DNA of 57,948 nt from an uncultured Dorea sp. Lineage in GTDB: Bacteria; Bacillota; Clostridia; Lachnospirales; Lachnospiraceae. Below, piece by piece: positions 41,945 to 50,064 of this stretch (position 1 is its first letter; each line of letters opens with the position of its first letter). A program made the position numbers and the translations under genes. The DNA is taken from NCBI GenBank assembly GCA_910579925.1, contig CAJTVY010000019.1:1-57948 (forward strand). Direction: 5' to 3'. The notes below the pieces were generated by a model. That model ran no database searches. It saw nothing but the letters and a program-made list of their open reading frames with translations, and was not told the DNA's origin.

Positions 41945-43066
41945 ATGAGTTATATTAACAGATATTTGAGAAATTTTAAACCGTATGCAGTCGCATCACA
42001 TAAGATCTGGCAGGCTGACGAGGCGGAAAGAAAAGAGATTCTGAAGCTGGACTGGAATGAATCAACCATGAATCCTTCCCCTAAAGTGAAAGAACGGCTA
42101 AAGGAATTATTAGAACAGGATTTCCTGAATTTTTATCCGGCTACTTATAATGAAACCCTGCATTCGCTGCTTTCAGAATATGTAGAACTTCCTCAAAAGA
42201 ATGTTCAGTATTTTGCAAGTTCCGATTCCCTGCACGAGTATATTGCAAAAATGTTTATTACGGTCGGGGATCCTGTGCTGATCTTATGGCCAAGTTATGA
42301 TAATTTCCGATTAACGGCGCAGGTGGCGGGAGCTCACGTCATGTTTTATGAGTTGAATGATAACTTTGAATTTGATAAGCAGGCGTTTGAAAATAAGATT
42401 TATCATAAAGAACCATCCCTTGTGTATATGTGTAATCCCAACAATCCTACAGGACTAATGCTGAGTAAAGAATATATCGAGTTTTTGCTGAGAGAATTTC
42501 CAGACACAATGTTTCTGATTGACGAAGCTTATATTGAATTTTCCGGCGGAAGCTGTAAAGAACTGGTGAAAGATTATGATAATATTCTGATTTCCAGGAC
42601 CATGTCAAAGGCTTTTGGACTGGCGAACATCCGATTTGGATATCTGCTGGCATCAGAAGAAAATATCCGCTATATTTCAAGTATCAGAAATCCAAAGAAT
42701 ATTACTACATTTGCGCAGGAGTCGGTTATTGGAGCGCTCTCTGATATAGAGTATATGCGGGATTATGTTGCCAGAGTAAATGAGGCCAGAGAATATTTTA
42801 CAGATCATATTAATCGTGAATATAAGAATGTGTTTCATGCGTATCCGTCAGATACGAATTTTGTTTTGATCAGATGCAGCAGTCTGCTGGTAAAAAAAGA
42901 AATTTTAACTTATCTGGAAAGACATAACATCTTTGTCAGAAATGTAAACCAGAGCGAGAATGTGAAAGACTGTATCAGAGTTACGATTGGAACAAAAGAG
43001 CAGATGGAATATGTGATCAAGTTATTTGGCGAATATATCAAGGGAGTAGAGAGATACCAGAGCTAG
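41945..43066 (+). CDS. Class I/II (HisC-like) aminotransferase
   Basis: A 373-residue PLP enzyme resembling histidinol-phosphate aminotransferase. Visible motifs: LDWNESTMNPSP (about 36), YMCNPNNPTGLML (about 160), FLIDEAYIEFSG and the Schiff-base Lys in SRTMSKAFGLANIRFGY (about 222). A late Arg in RVTIGTKEQM binds the carboxylate. Its place at the end of a glycan operon, not in a his operon, argues for a role in making an amino-acid-like or aminoalkyl substituent, possibly with the HAD and TupA-like proteins (inference). The stop codon TAG is part of the CTAG that opens the MITE-like hairpin. Confidence 0.88.
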   Translation: MSYINRYLRNFKPYAVASHKIWQADEAERKEILKLDWNESTMNPSPKVKERLKELLEQDFLNFYPATYNETLHSLLSEYVELPQKNVQYFASSDSLHEYIAKMFITVGDPVLILWPSYDNFRLTAQVAGAHVMFYELNDNFEFDKQAFENKIYHKEPSLVYMCNPNNPTGLMLSKEYIEFLLREFPDTMFLIDEAYIEFSGGSCKELVKDYDNILISRTMSKAFGLANIRFGYLLASEENIRYISSIRNPKNITTFAQESVIGALSDIEYMRDYVARVNEAREYFTDHINREYKNVFHAYPSDTNFVLIRCSSLLVKKEILTYLERHNIFVRNVNQSENVKDCIRVTIGTKEQMEYVIKLFGEYIKGVERYQS

Positions 43067-43228
43067 TGTGCTGACCGCATTATATTCAGCCAAACCTCCT
43101 TGTCTATCCGCTCATCTGCTGCGTTGGATTTTCTATCCGTAGCCACCGCTACGCCGTCGAAAATCCGTCTTGCTGATGAGCGGATATCCTGCGGAGTTTC
43201 GCCAGATATAATGTGGTCAGCACACTAG
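43063..43228. mobile_element. MITE-like 166-bp long hairpin element
   Basis: CTAGTGTGCTGACC (43063-43076) is matched perfectly by GGTCAGCACACTAG (43215-43228). Inside, CATTATAT/ATATAATG, ATCCGCTCATC/GATGAGCGGAT and GGATTTTC/GAAAATCC continue the pairing down to a central GTAGC-CACC-GCTAC loop stem. No coding capacity. The outer CTAG on both sides could be a 4-bp target duplication. It directly abuts the last gene of the polysaccharide operon. Confidence 0.8.
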
Positions 43229-43249
43229 ATATGTGTTATGAAAGTAGAC

Positions 43250-43296
43250 AGAGGAACTGCGATAGGAAAATTCTATACAGTTCCTCTTTTATCTTT
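43250..43296 (+). terminator. Terminator of the polysaccharide operon
   Basis: AGAGGAACTG (43250-43259) pairs with CAGTTCCTCT (43278-43287), with an additional ATAG/CTAT inside, followed by TTTATCTTTAT. It lies beyond the MITE-like hairpin. The stretch 43297-43426 shows only a possible -10 TATAAT (43382-43387). Confidence 0.88.
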
Positions 43297-43426
43297 ATCC
43301 CATCAGTACTGTTCTTGCCGTCTCATTCCACATGGAAAGTCCACATTCCTGCATATTGCGAATCAAGGAAGTTTATGGTAGTATAATCAGAATAAAAGAG
43401 TGAATTCATCCGGAGGTATTATAGAA

Positions 43427-43957
43427 TTGGATTTATACCAGATTTTTATTACACATAACCGGGCATGGACGATCCGGGAAATCATCTGTTTTTCAATACT
43501 GTTCTTTTTCGTGTCAGTTATCCTGTTCCGGCTTGTGGGGCATGGCAGGATTGCGCTTTCGCAGGCAGTTGCGGGTCTGCTGCTGCTGCTCTTCCTTGGC
43601 ATTGTATTTGCTTCCACCGTGTTTACAAGAAATCCCACCGGTATCCACCAATGTAAGTTAGAACTGTTCTGGTCCTGGAAGGCCGTATATCATGGAAGCC
43701 GTGAGATGCTGAAGGAAAGCCTGCTGAACATGGTGCTGCTGTTCCCGGCAGGACTGCTTTTGCCCTTCGTATTCCATAAGAAAATGTCCTGGTGGAGAGG
43801 GCTTCTGATCGGAGCCGTGATCTCGGGCACGATTGAGTCATGCCAGTATGTGTTCTGCAGAGGGCTGTTTGAGTGGGACGACATTATACACAATGGATTT
43901 GGCTGTATGGTTGGCTGTGTGCTTGGCAGCGGGCTTATAAGAAGCAGGAGAAAATAA
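43427..43957 (+). CDS. VanZ-like membrane protein
   Basis: A 176-residue protein with four hydrophobic segments, including AGLLLLLFLGIVFASTVF, NMVLLFPAGLLLPFVF and LLIGAVISGTIESCQYVF. The final part FEWDDIIHNGFGCMVGCVLG contains the VanZ signature (ESxQ...R...D..DxxxNxxG). VanZ relatives raise teicoplanin or lipopeptide tolerance in some species; in most the role is unknown. TTG 43427 is chosen because CGGAGGT (43411-43417) lies 9 nt upstream, whereas an in-frame GTG at 43400 precedes that site. Confidence 0.87.
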   Translation: MDLYQIFITHNRAWTIREIICFSILFFFVSVILFRLVGHGRIALSQAVAGLLLLLFLGIVFASTVFTRNPTGIHQCKLELFWSWKAVYHGSREMLKESLLNMVLLFPAGLLLPFVFHKKMSWWRGLLIGAVISGTIESCQYVFCRGLFEWDDIIHNGFGCMVGCVLGSGLIRSRRK

Positions 43958-43967
43958 AGCCTCTGCC

Positions 43968-43996
43968 TTTCAAAACCCGTCCTGGTATGCTATAAT
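43968..43996 (+). promoter_or_regulatory. Promoter of asnS
   Basis: TTTCAA (43968-43973), 17-nt spacer and TATAAT (43991-43996), 45 nt before the asnS start. Confidence 0.65.
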
Positions 43997-44040
43997 GAAA
44001 AACATGTGAATCAAAGCAGAGATAAAGGAGTAGAATAGAT

Positions 44041-45432
44041 ATGGATCTGATTACAATCAAAGAGTTATACAAGAACAGAGAGAATTATCTGGATCAGAAG
44101 CTGACGGTAGGAGGATGGGTGCGCAGTATCCGCGACTCTAAGACTTTCGGCTTCATTGTGATGAATGACGGAACTTTTTTTGAGCCGCTTCAGATTGTCT
44201 ACCATGATAAGATGGGGAACTTTGCCGAGGTTTCCAGGCTGAACGTGGGGGCGGCGGTTATTGTGACGGGTACGCTGGTGGCGACGCCACAGGCAAAGCA
44301 GCCCTTTGAGATCCAGGCTGATACCGTAGAGATTGAAGGAGCGTCCGCCCCGGATTATCCCCTTCAGAAGAAAAGGCATAGTTTTGAATACCTCAGAACC
44401 ATTTCCCATTTAAGGCCAAGGACCAATACCTTCCAGGCGGTGTTCCGCGTGCGTTCGCTGACGGCTTATGCGCTTCACAAGTTCTTCCAGGAGAGGGGAT
44501 TCGTCTATGTGCATACCCCGCTGATTACAGGAAGCGACTGCGAGGGAGCGGGCGAGATGTTCCGGGTGACAACGCTGGACATGGAGAACGTTCCCAGAAA
44601 TGAGGAGGGGCATGCAGACTATACACAGGACTTCTTCGGCAAAGAGACAAGCCTTACGGTCAGCGGACAATTGAACGCGGAAACTTATGCCCAGGCATTC
44701 CGCAATGTCTATACATTTGGACCTACATTCCGTGCGGAGAACTCCAACACCACCAGACATGCGGCGGAATTCTGGATGATCGAGCCTGAGATTGCATTTG
44801 CAGATCTGGACGATGATATGATGCTGGCCGAATCCATGCTGAAATACGTCATTAACTATGTTCTGGAAGAGGCGCCGGAGGAGATGAACTTCTTCAACTC
44901 ATTTGTGGACAAGGGGCTGCTGGAACGGCTGCACAACGTGGTATCTTCTGATTTCGCAAGAGTGACCTATACGGAGGCGATTGAGATTCTGGAGAAGAAT
45001 AACGATAAATTCGAATACAAAGTATCCTGGGGCGCAGACCTTCAGACTGAACATGAGAGATATCTCACCGAGGTTGTATACAAGCGTCCGGTATTTGTGA
45101 CCGATTATCCGAAGGAGATCAAGGCTTTCTATATGAAGCAGAACGAAGACGGCAGAACCGTGGCGGCGGTAGACTGTCTGGTTCCGGGAATCGGTGAGAT
45201 TATCGGCGGCAGCCAGAGGGAAGACGATTATGACAAACTGCTTGCAAGAATAAAAGAGACGGGAATGAATGAAGAAGACTATCGGTTCTACCTGGATCTG
45301 CGCAGATATGGTTCCACACGACACGCAGGTTTTGGTCTGGGCTTCGAACGGTGCGTGATGTACCTTACCGGAATGAGCAACATTCGCGATGTGATTCCAT
45401 TCCCAAGAACCGTAAATAACTGCGATTTATAA
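44041..45432 (+). CDS. asnS: Asparaginyl-tRNA synthetase
   Basis: A 463-residue class IIb tRNA synthetase. The N-terminal OB fold holds the anticodon (VGGWVRSIRDSKTFGFIVMNDG, residues about 22-43). Catalytic motifs: motif 2 around FRAENSNTTRHAAEFWMIE and motif 3 near GFGLGFERCVMYLTG; the GETSLTVSGQL-like segment (KETSLTVSGQLNAE) is typical. The C-terminus is RDVIPFPRTVNN, and the GSD/CEGAGEMF region fits AsnRS rather than AspRS. Full length for the family. AAAGGAG precedes the start and it has its own promoter. Confidence 0.95.
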   Translation: MDLITIKELYKNRENYLDQKLTVGGWVRSIRDSKTFGFIVMNDGTFFEPLQIVYHDKMGNFAEVSRLNVGAAVIVTGTLVATPQAKQPFEIQADTVEIEGASAPDYPLQKKRHSFEYLRTISHLRPRTNTFQAVFRVRSLTAYALHKFFQERGFVYVHTPLITGSDCEGAGEMFRVTTLDMENVPRNEEGHADYTQDFFGKETSLTVSGQLNAETYAQAFRNVYTFGPTFRAENSNTTRHAAEFWMIEPEIAFADLDDDMMLAESMLKYVINYVLEEAPEEMNFFNSFVDKGLLERLHNVVSSDFARVTYTEAIEILEKNNDKFEYKVSWGADLQTEHERYLTEVVYKRPVFVTDYPKEIKAFYMKQNEDGRTVAAVDCLVPGIGEIIGGSQREDDYDKLLARIKETGMNEEDYRFYLDLRRYGSTRHAGFGLGFERCVMYLTGMSNIRDVIPFPRTVNNCDL

Positions 45433-45481
45433 TTCTGTTAATGTACTCCTTGGCATACTTTCGAGAGAAAAAGAGGTTATC

Positions 45482-46171
45482 ATGAACATTTTAGTTGTAG
45501 ATGATGAGAAAGAGATTGCGGATGTCATTGAATTATATCTTCAGAACGATCAGTACAGCGTATTCAAATTCTATACGGGTGAGGATGCGCTGAACTGTAT
45601 CAGAAGCAAGAAGATTGATCTGGCGATTCTGGACATTATGCTTCCGGACATTGACGGGTTCCAGCTTTTAAAGATGATCCGCGAGAAATACACATTTCCG
45701 GTCATTATGCTGACGGCTAAGACGGAATACATGGATAAGATTACGGGACTTACGCTGGGGGCGGATGATTATATCCCGAAGCCGTTTAACCCGCTGGAAC
45801 TGGTTGCCAGGGTCAAGGCACAGATCCGCCGCTCAACCCAGTATAATGACGGGGGTAAGGAAGAAGGAGATGTGATCGACTTTGGCGGGCTTTTGCTGAA
45901 CCGTACGTCCCACGAGTGCGTTTATAATGAAATGCCTCTTACTCTGACCCCTATCGAGTTTGATATACTCTGGCTTCTCTGTGAGAACCGCGGCAAGGTC
46001 ATCAGTTCGGAGGAACTATTCGAGAAAGTCTGGAATGAGAAATATTATAAGAACAGCAACAATACGGTGATGGTACATATCCGGCATCTGCGGGAGAAGA
46101 TGAGCGGTCCCACCGGCAAGTCGGATTTTATCAAGACAGTGTGGGGAGTAGGGTACAAGATTGAAGAATAA
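45482..46171 (+). CDS. OmpR-family response regulator (VanR-like)
   Basis: A 229-residue regulator: receiver domain (about 1-118) with VVDDEKEIADVI, phospho-acceptor Asp in LAILDIMLPDIDGF (about 51) and Lys in ADDYIPKPFNPLEL; a winged helix (about 130-229) with LTPIEFDILWLLCENRGKVIS and VMVHIRHLREKM. It overlaps the start of the sensor kinase gene by 11 nt, so the two form one unit. The VanR-like look does not by itself mean glycopeptide resistance; no vanHAX genes are near. Confidence 0.93.
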   Translation: MNILVVDDEKEIADVIELYLQNDQYSVFKFYTGEDALNCIRSKKIDLAILDIMLPDIDGFQLLKMIREKYTFPVIMLTAKTEYMDKITGLTLGADDYIPKPFNPLELVARVKAQIRRSTQYNDGGKEEGDVIDFGGLLLNRTSHECVYNEMPLTLTPIEFDILWLLCENRGKVISSEELFEKVWNEKYYKNSNNTVMVHIRHLREKMSGPTGKSDFIKTVWGVGYKIEE

Positions 46172-47396
46172 TTACCGCAAGTTAAAATTTACCATACTGC
46201 TTCAGACGGTGCTTGTGACGGCGCTCACGGTGCTGGTAGGCGGTTTTTTGCTGAATTATGTGATAGACGGTATTTATAACGACAGTTTTGCAGAGATGTT
46301 CGTGGAGTTTCTGATGTCTCTGGATGTAAACGAAGAGAAGGCGATCAGGCTATACTGGAAGTTAATCGGAAACAACAAGATGTTTTTCATTATTGTGGGT
46401 TTCCTGCTTCTTTTTGCGTTGTTTTACTATGCGGCTCTGTCTAAGATGATGAAATATGTGGATCAGATCGGCGACGGGATTGAGAATATCCTGGCAGAGT
46501 CTACAGAGCCGATCCGTCTGATCACAGAATTAAAACCGATCGAGATCCGGTTAAACGAGATCAAGGCAACCTTGAAGCGGCAGGAACTGGAGGCGGTAGA
46601 GGGCGAGAAGAAGAAGAATGATCTGGTGCTGTTTCTTGCCCATGACCTTAAGACGCCGCTTACTTCCATCGTGGCTTATTTAAGTATGCTGGACGGCCAT
46701 GGGGGAATGCCGGAGGAGGATCGGATGAAATACACGCATATTGCGCTGGAGAAATCCATCCGTCTGGGAGAACTGATTAATGAATTCTTTGATATCACCC
46801 GTTATAATCTGCAGGATATTGAACTGGAGGCAGTGGAGATCAATCTGTCTCTGATGCTGGAGCAGCTTGCGGATGAGTTATACGGAGTTCTTCAGGAGAA
46901 ACGTTTGTCCTGTGAAGTGCATGTGGAAGAGAATCTGGTTGTATACGGGGACCCGGATAAGCTGGCAAGAGTATTTGACAATATTCTGAGAAATGCGATC
47001 GCATACTGTTATGAGGACACGAAGATTGAGATAGACGCCCGAATGAAGAAACGCGACGTGGAGATCGTATTTATGAATAAGGGAGACAAGATTCCGGGAG
47101 CGATGCTTCAGACAATTTTCGAAAAATTCTATCGTGTAGACGGATCCCGCTCTACCGGAACCGGCGGCGCAGGTCTGGGGCTTGCCATTGCGAAAGAGAT
47201 TGTGGAACTGCATGGGGGCCGGATCCGGGCGAAGAGCGACGACATACGGACACAGTTTATCGTAGAACTGCCGTCTAAGACAGAGAAGGAAGAAGGAGCA
47301 GCAGATGAAGTTCATACATATCGCAGACGTGCATTTAGGGGCAAGGCCGGACGCCGGAAACGCATACAGCGAGGAGCGGGAAAGGGAGATCTTTAA
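46161..47396 (+). CDS. Sensor histidine kinase (VanS-like)
   Basis: A 411-residue kinase: two transmembrane helices (about 10-33 and 75-95) around a short external loop, a HAMP-like linker, HisKA with the phospho-His in LFLAHDLKTPLTSIVAYLSM (about 157), and a catalytic domain with DPDKLARVFDNILRNAI (N box) and TGGAGLGLAIAKEI (G2). The start is TTG inside the regulator's end. The last 30 residues (after FIVELPSKTEK) are Arg-rich and come from reading 92 nt into the next gene in another frame; the natural domain is complete before that point, so the tail may reflect loss of an earlier stop. Confidence 0.92.
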   Translation: MKNNYRKLKFTILLQTVLVTALTVLVGGFLLNYVIDGIYNDSFAEMFVEFLMSLDVNEEKAIRLYWKLIGNNKMFFIIVGFLLLFALFYYAALSKMMKYVDQIGDGIENILAESTEPIRLITELKPIEIRLNEIKATLKRQELEAVEGEKKKNDLVLFLAHDLKTPLTSIVAYLSMLDGHGGMPEEDRMKYTHIALEKSIRLGELINEFFDITRYNLQDIELEAVEINLSLMLEQLADELYGVLQEKRLSCEVHVEENLVVYGDPDKLARVFDNILRNAIAYCYEDTKIEIDARMKKRDVEIVFMNKGDKIPGAMLQTIFEKFYRVDGSRSTGTGGAGLGLAIAKEIVELHGGRIRAKSDDIRTQFIVELPSKTEKEEGAADEVHTYRRRAFRGKAGRRKRIQRGAGKGDL

Positions 47397-48372
47397 TGCT
47401 CTGGAAAGGGTGGCCAGAGCCTGTAAGGAGGAGGAGGCAGAACTGCTTCTGATTGCGGGCGACCTGTTTCACAGACAGCCCCTTCTACGGGAATTGAAAG
47501 AGGCCAATGATCTGTTCGCTTCGATTGAGGGGACGCAGGTAATTCTGATTGCGGGAAATCACGATTATCTGAAGCGGGATTCTTATTACCGGACTTTTTC
47601 GTGGGCAAAGAATGTACATATGATACTGGGCGGGCAGATTTCCGTCGTAGAGCTGCCGGAATTATCGACGGCAGTATATGGGCTGAGTTATTATGGCAAG
47701 GAGATCAGAGAACGATCGTATGACCATGCGTTTCCCGAGAAAAGGCAGAAGTATGAGATTCTGATTGCACATGGCGGAGACGAACGGCATATACCCATTC
47801 AGAAAGAAAAGCTGCGTTCTCTTGGCTATGATTATATTGCGTTGGGACATATCCATAAACCGTCCTGCCTTCTTAATACGTTTCATGAGAGCAGGATGGA
47901 ATATTCGGGAGCCCTGGAACCGATTGATAAGAATGATACAGGGCCTCACGGCTTTATTCTGGGGGAACTGAAAGAGGAAAGCTGCAGGATCCGCTTTGTT
48001 CCCTGTTCTTTACGGCAATATGTGCATCTGGAAGTGACTGCAGAGAAGAAGATGACGAACAGGGGGCTGAAAGCCCTTATTCGGAAGCAGATTGAAGCAG
48101 CAGGCGCGCAGAACATATACAAAGTGACTGTGAAGGGCTTCCGCGACCCGGACATTCTGTTTGATCTGATGGATATGGATACTTATGGCAATATCATTGA
48201 TCTGGTGGACGACACGAAACCGTCCTATGATTTTGCGAAGCTTCTGGCGCAGAATCAGGAGAATCTTCTTGGAAAATATATTGAAAGCCTGATAGATTCT
48301 GATGAAGACAGCGTGGAGTACCTGGCGTTATGTGAGGGCGTGCAGGCACTGATGGAGACAAGAAGAGGCTGA
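47305..48372 (+). CDS. DNA repair exonuclease, SbcD/YhaO-like metallophosphoesterase
   Basis: A 355-residue phosphoesterase. Metal-binding motifs of Mre11/SbcD: FIHIADVHLGA (start), LLIAGDLFHRQPL, ILIAGNHDYLKRDSY, LIAHGGDE and IALGHIHKP. The C-terminal capping region (about 230-355) is longer than the catalytic core requires. AAGGAGCAGCAG precedes the ATG. With the next gene (2 nt away) it should form an SbcCD/Rad50-Mre11-like complex working on DNA ends. Its first 92 nt overlap the histidine kinase gene in a different frame. Confidence 0.92.
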   Translation: MKFIHIADVHLGARPDAGNAYSEEREREIFNALERVARACKEEEAELLLIAGDLFHRQPLLRELKEANDLFASIEGTQVILIAGNHDYLKRDSYYRTFSWAKNVHMILGGQISVVELPELSTAVYGLSYYGKEIRERSYDHAFPEKRQKYEILIAHGGDERHIPIQKEKLRSLGYDYIALGHIHKPSCLLNTFHESRMEYSGALEPIDKNDTGPHGFILGELKEESCRIRFVPCSLRQYVHLEVTAEKKMTNRGLKALIRKQIEAAGAQNIYKVTVKGFRDPDILFDLMDMDTYGNIIDLVDDTKPSYDFAKLLAQNQENLLGKYIESLIDSDEDSVEYLALCEGVQALMETRRG

Positions 48373-48374
48373 TT

Positions 48375-49931
48375 ATGAAAATTCTGGAATTAAGATTGAA
48401 GCATTTTGGGAAGTTTACGGATAAAAACATCCGGCTAAAGGATGGGATCAATGTTCTGTATGGAGAAAATGAGTCCGGTAAATCGACGCTCCATTCTTTT
48501 ATTAAGGGCATGCTTTTCGGGATGGAGAGAGGGCGGGGGAGGGCTTCGGCGCATGATGCGTTCAGCATCTATGAGCCGTGGGAGAATCCCGGCTACTATT
48601 CCGGTTCCTTAAAGTTTGAAAGCGGAGAAAAGACGTTCAGGATCGACCGGAATTTTGACCGGTTTACCAGGAAGGCGGAACTGATCTGCGAGGACGACGG
48701 AGAACAGATGTCGGTGGCCGACGGTGACCTTCAGCTGCTTCTTTGCGGCTTAAATCCCGGCAGATATGAGAATACCATATCGGTCAGTCAGATGAAGGTG
48801 GAGACAGGGCAGCCCCTTGCGGCTGAATTCAAGAATTTTGCAACTAGAAACTGCGATATGGATCTTAGCGGCGCTCTGGAGCAATTAAAGGAGAAGAAAA
48901 AGGTTCTGGAGAGGGAAATCAAGGAATCTCTGTTGAAAAAACAGGCGAAACGGGAACGAATAGAACAGGAAGCCTCTTATGTGTGGCGGGATGTACATCA
49001 TCTGGAGGAAGAGTTCGCACGTATTTCGGGTGAACTTGAGTACAGGAGGGAGAAAGCGGCCAGGCAGGCGCAAAATGTGGAAAGCAGACGGATTATTGAC
49101 GAACTGAGGCCCGATAAATGGCGCGTTCATCCAGTGGAACTGCTGCTGTTTGGAGTTATTATCATTCTGGCGTTTGTCTTCATCTCAAAGCCCTGGAATT
49201 TTCTGGTGTCCATCATCATCTTTCTGGCATGCGGCCTCTATGTGTGGAATCGGATGAAAGTCGGCAAGGAGCAGGAGAAGACGCCGCCGGAACTTATTCT
49301 GGAAGAGATTACACCGGAAGAAGAGAAGATTCCATTAGATAAACTGGTGTGGGAGCAGACCCATGTGAGAGAACAACTGCGGGAGAAGCAGATCCAATAC
49401 GGCAATCTGAAGGAACAGCTTGCGGAACTAGATGAGGTCAGTGAAGATTACAGAGAGTACGATAAACGAAGGTCGGCGCTAAAGCTTGCCATGGAAAGGC
49501 TTGACGAACTTTCCGGGGAACTGCAGCGGCAGTTAGAAGATCGGTTGAAAGAGGAGGTTTCCAGGATTCTTGCATATATTACAGAAGGAAAATATACCCG
49601 GCTTTTAATCGAAGAAGGCTTACATCTTAGCGTACTGAAAGAAGGAAGGCGGATTCCGCTTGAACAGTTAAGCCGCGGGACGGTAGAACAGATATACTTT
49701 GCTCTGCGTATGGCGGCGGTGGGTGTGCTCTATGAAGAAGAGTATCCGGTAATACTTGACGATACCTTTGTCTATTACGATGATGTGCGGCTGAAAAATG
49801 TGCTTAGGTGGTTAGGGGAGCGAAAAAGACAGGTGATCTTATTTACATGCCAGAATCGGGAGAAATTATTGCTTGATGAACTGGGAGTCATGTATCATGA
49901 GGAAATATTATGCTCAGAGAGTACGCCGTAA
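48375..49931 (+). CDS. YhaN-like AAA ATPase with central membrane segments
   Basis: A 518-residue SMC/Rad50-like ATPase. Walker A is in LYGENESGKSTLHSFIKGM (about 30-48). Coiled coils flank a hydrophobic pair of helices (about 255-293: LLLFGVIIILAFVFIS and LVSIIIFLACGLYVW). The C-terminal half has the signature LSRGTVEQIYFALRMA and Walker B YPVILDDTFVYYDD. B. subtilis YhaN has a similar membrane-containing middle but is nearly twice as long, so this is a short form with much reduced coiled coils. It pairs with the YhaO-like nuclease just upstream. Confidence 0.87.
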   Translation: MKILELRLKHFGKFTDKNIRLKDGINVLYGENESGKSTLHSFIKGMLFGMERGRGRASAHDAFSIYEPWENPGYYSGSLKFESGEKTFRIDRNFDRFTRKAELICEDDGEQMSVADGDLQLLLCGLNPGRYENTISVSQMKVETGQPLAAEFKNFATRNCDMDLSGALEQLKEKKKVLEREIKESLLKKQAKRERIEQEASYVWRDVHHLEEEFARISGELEYRREKAARQAQNVESRRIIDELRPDKWRVHPVELLLFGVIIILAFVFISKPWNFLVSIIIFLACGLYVWNRMKVGKEQEKTPPELILEEITPEEEKIPLDKLVWEQTHVREQLREKQIQYGNLKEQLAELDEVSEDYREYDKRRSALKLAMERLDELSGELQRQLEDRLKEEVSRILAYITEGKYTRLLIEEGLHLSVLKEGRRIPLEQLSRGTVEQIYFALRMAAVGVLYEEEYPVILDDTFVYYDDVRLKNVLRWLGERKRQVILFTCQNREKLLLDELGVMYHEEILCSESTP

Positions 49932-49968
49932 TGAACACTTAGGGGCATACATTAGCATACATTAGGAA

Positions 49969-50010
49969 ATGCCATCGCATTAAGGCTTATGTCCATATAT
50001 GCGATGGCAT
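49969..50010. terminator. Hairpin between convergent genes
   Basis: ATGCCATCGCAT (49969-49980) pairs perfectly with ATGCGATGGCAT (49999-50010). No T tract follows on either strand, so terminator function is uncertain. A tandem 10-bp repeat GCATACATTA (49945-49964) lies beside it, and a second stem GGTC..AGCGC/GCGCT..GACC spans 50027-50051. Confidence 0.5.
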
Positions 50011-50064
50011 GGTAACCGTTCAGACAGGTCTTAGCGCTTGCTGCGCTGACCGGGAGAATCGGAT

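Noticed and set aside
45482..47396. Vancomycin resistance locus
   Set aside because: The two-component system is VanRS-like and a VanZ-like gene is nearby, but there is no ligase or dehydrogenase (vanHAX/vanG type) gene; such regulators and VanZ relatives are widespread without resistance.
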